From Candidatus Woesearchaeota archaeon (lineage in GTDB: Archaea > Nanobdellota > Nanobdellia > SCGC-AAA011-G17 > GW2011-AR17): a stretch of DNA of 6,016 bases. A program made the translations under genes and the position numbers. This document shows, one piece after another, positions 5,241 to 6,016 of this stretch. The DNA lies in contig RFJO01000103.1 of assembly GCA_003694495.1 (NCBI GenBank), positions 1-6,016 of the forward strand, read 5' to 3'. Position 1 is the stretch's first letter; every line of letters starts with the position of its first letter. The notes below the pieces were generated by a model. That model did no database searches, was not told the DNA's origin, and worked only from the letters and a program-made list of their open reading frames with translations.

Positions 5241-6016
5241 TCACATAAATATTTCATAAAGAAACAATAATACATCTATAACAAACAACGCCACAATCAT
5301 CCACTCAAGAAATATTTCTTTTTGGCTTACTGATATATCTGTAATAATCTGCGTATTTTCCAGCAATATCTCAAGCTTCCTGTCCAACGCCTTAAACCTT
5401 TCTTCCATTTCCAACATGTCATACATTTGTTCATATAACGTGTCAAGCTTACTAGACTCCCATACCACAGACGGTTTATCAAGTATTAACAACTCAGATA
5501 ATATCGAGTGCCTTATTTTTATAGCATACGCAATCATGCTTAATATTTTTTTATTATTCCATCTAATCTTCTTTGTTTCATAAAACTTTTCAACAACATA
5601 ATATAACCTATCCAACACATCATCTACTTGATTTTCGAACTGTCTTAAAGACACTGATTGTGCAAGTAAGAATGAAATCAACTTTATAATATCCAATTCA
5701 AATTTAGGCAACACAACCTCATCAAACCCAACCTCAATTTTTGCTTTAGGCATAATTTTTATTTTAAACTTTTCAATTGTTCTTTTTCTTCTCTGTCCAG
5801 TAAGGTAGTTATGCAAAGAATTAATAAAACCCAATCTTTCCATTTCCTCAACATTCACAAAAACCACCGCGCCAAAGTTGTACAAGAATATATAAGAATT
5901 AGCTGATCTTTTTATCACACAAGGCGTATTCCATTTAAACTTTTTATTAGTTTTATATTTATCATAATAAAACTCATTAATATTAATCTCTGCGCTTATG
6001 TTATATGCATCTATAT
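5241..6016 (-). CDS. DUF155 (RMD1/YagE-type) protein with C-terminal membrane helix, 5' partial
   Basis: The frame stays open from the stop at 5241 to the right edge, giving 257 visible residues. A GTG at 5918 could start the ORF, but the 32 codons upstream (AYNISAEININEF and onward) look like the N-terminal strand of the same domain, so the true start is probably beyond the window. The family signature is recognisable in order: IFLYNFGAVVFVN, FLLAQSVSLRQFE, LLILDKPSVVWE, LDTLYEQMYDMLEMEERF, LDRKLEILLEN, then LEWMIVALFVIDV. The last 20 or so residues form one hydrophobic helix ending at YEIFM, a probable C-terminal membrane anchor. Known relatives are yeast RMD1/RMD8 and human RMND1, which is needed for mitochondrial translation; the prokaryotic role is not established. 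The gene is first or upstream in a probable operon with the nuclease and phosphatase (52-base gap). Family assignment is from memory of its conserved motifs. Confidence 0.85.
   Translation of the reverse strand, partial: IDAYNISAEININEFYYDKYKTNKKFKWNTPCVIKRSANSYIFLYNFGAVVFVNVEEMERLGFINSLHNYLTGQRRKRTIEKFKIKIMPKAKIEVGFDEVVLPKFELDIIKLISFLLAQSVSLRQFENQVDDVLDRLYYVVEKFYETKKIRWNNKKILSMIAYAIKIRHSILSELLILDKPSVVWESSKLDTLYEQMYDMLEMEERFKALDRKLEILLENTQIITDISVSQKEIFLEWMIVALFVIDVLLFLYEIFM

Overview
The window looks archaeal, probably from a small-genome, AT-rich lineage such as DPANN; that lineage is an inference. The archaeal signs are a tRNA-Leu gene with bulge-helix-bulge introns, a type II methionine aminopeptidase, TATA boxes about 25 bases upstream of start codons with no leader, tRNA genes without an encoded CCA, and a PCNA-binding-like tail on a DNA polymerase.

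Layout. At 1-300 (+) is the C-terminal part of a response-regulator receiver domain, cut by the window edge. At 326-399 (-) is tRNA-Thr(GGT). At 433-590 (-) is tRNA-Leu(TAA), which I read as carrying two introns: a canonical one at 37/38 and a second one inside the T-stem. At 631-1503 (-) is map, type II methionine aminopeptidase. A 75-base divergent promoter region separates it from a complete family B DNA polymerase at 1579-3879 (+). This polymerase resembles bacterial DNA polymerase II (E. coli PolB) over its whole length rather than the usual archaeal PolB. Converging on it are three minus-strand genes that probably form an operon, in transcription order: a DUF155 (RMD1/YagE-type) protein with a C-terminal membrane helix (5241 to beyond the right edge), a compact PD-(D/E)XK RecB/Cas4-like nuclease (4535-5188), and a HAD phosphatase (3852-4538). 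The last two overlap by four bases (ATGA). The HAD gene also overlaps the 3' end of polB by 28 bases.

How the genes work together. map and polB are divergently transcribed, each from its own TATA box. Both tRNA genes have their own upstream TATA-like elements. The nuclease and polymerase suggest DNA repair, but the nuclease-phosphatase-DUF155 set has no function I can name. The most noteworthy points are the two-intron tRNA-Leu, whose T-stem becomes fully paired only after the second intron is removed, and the Pol II-type polymerase, which ends in a PIP-box-like QTSLSSFS where the bacterial enzyme carries its sliding-clamp motif.

No insertion sequences, CRISPR arrays, rRNA genes or long repeats were seen.
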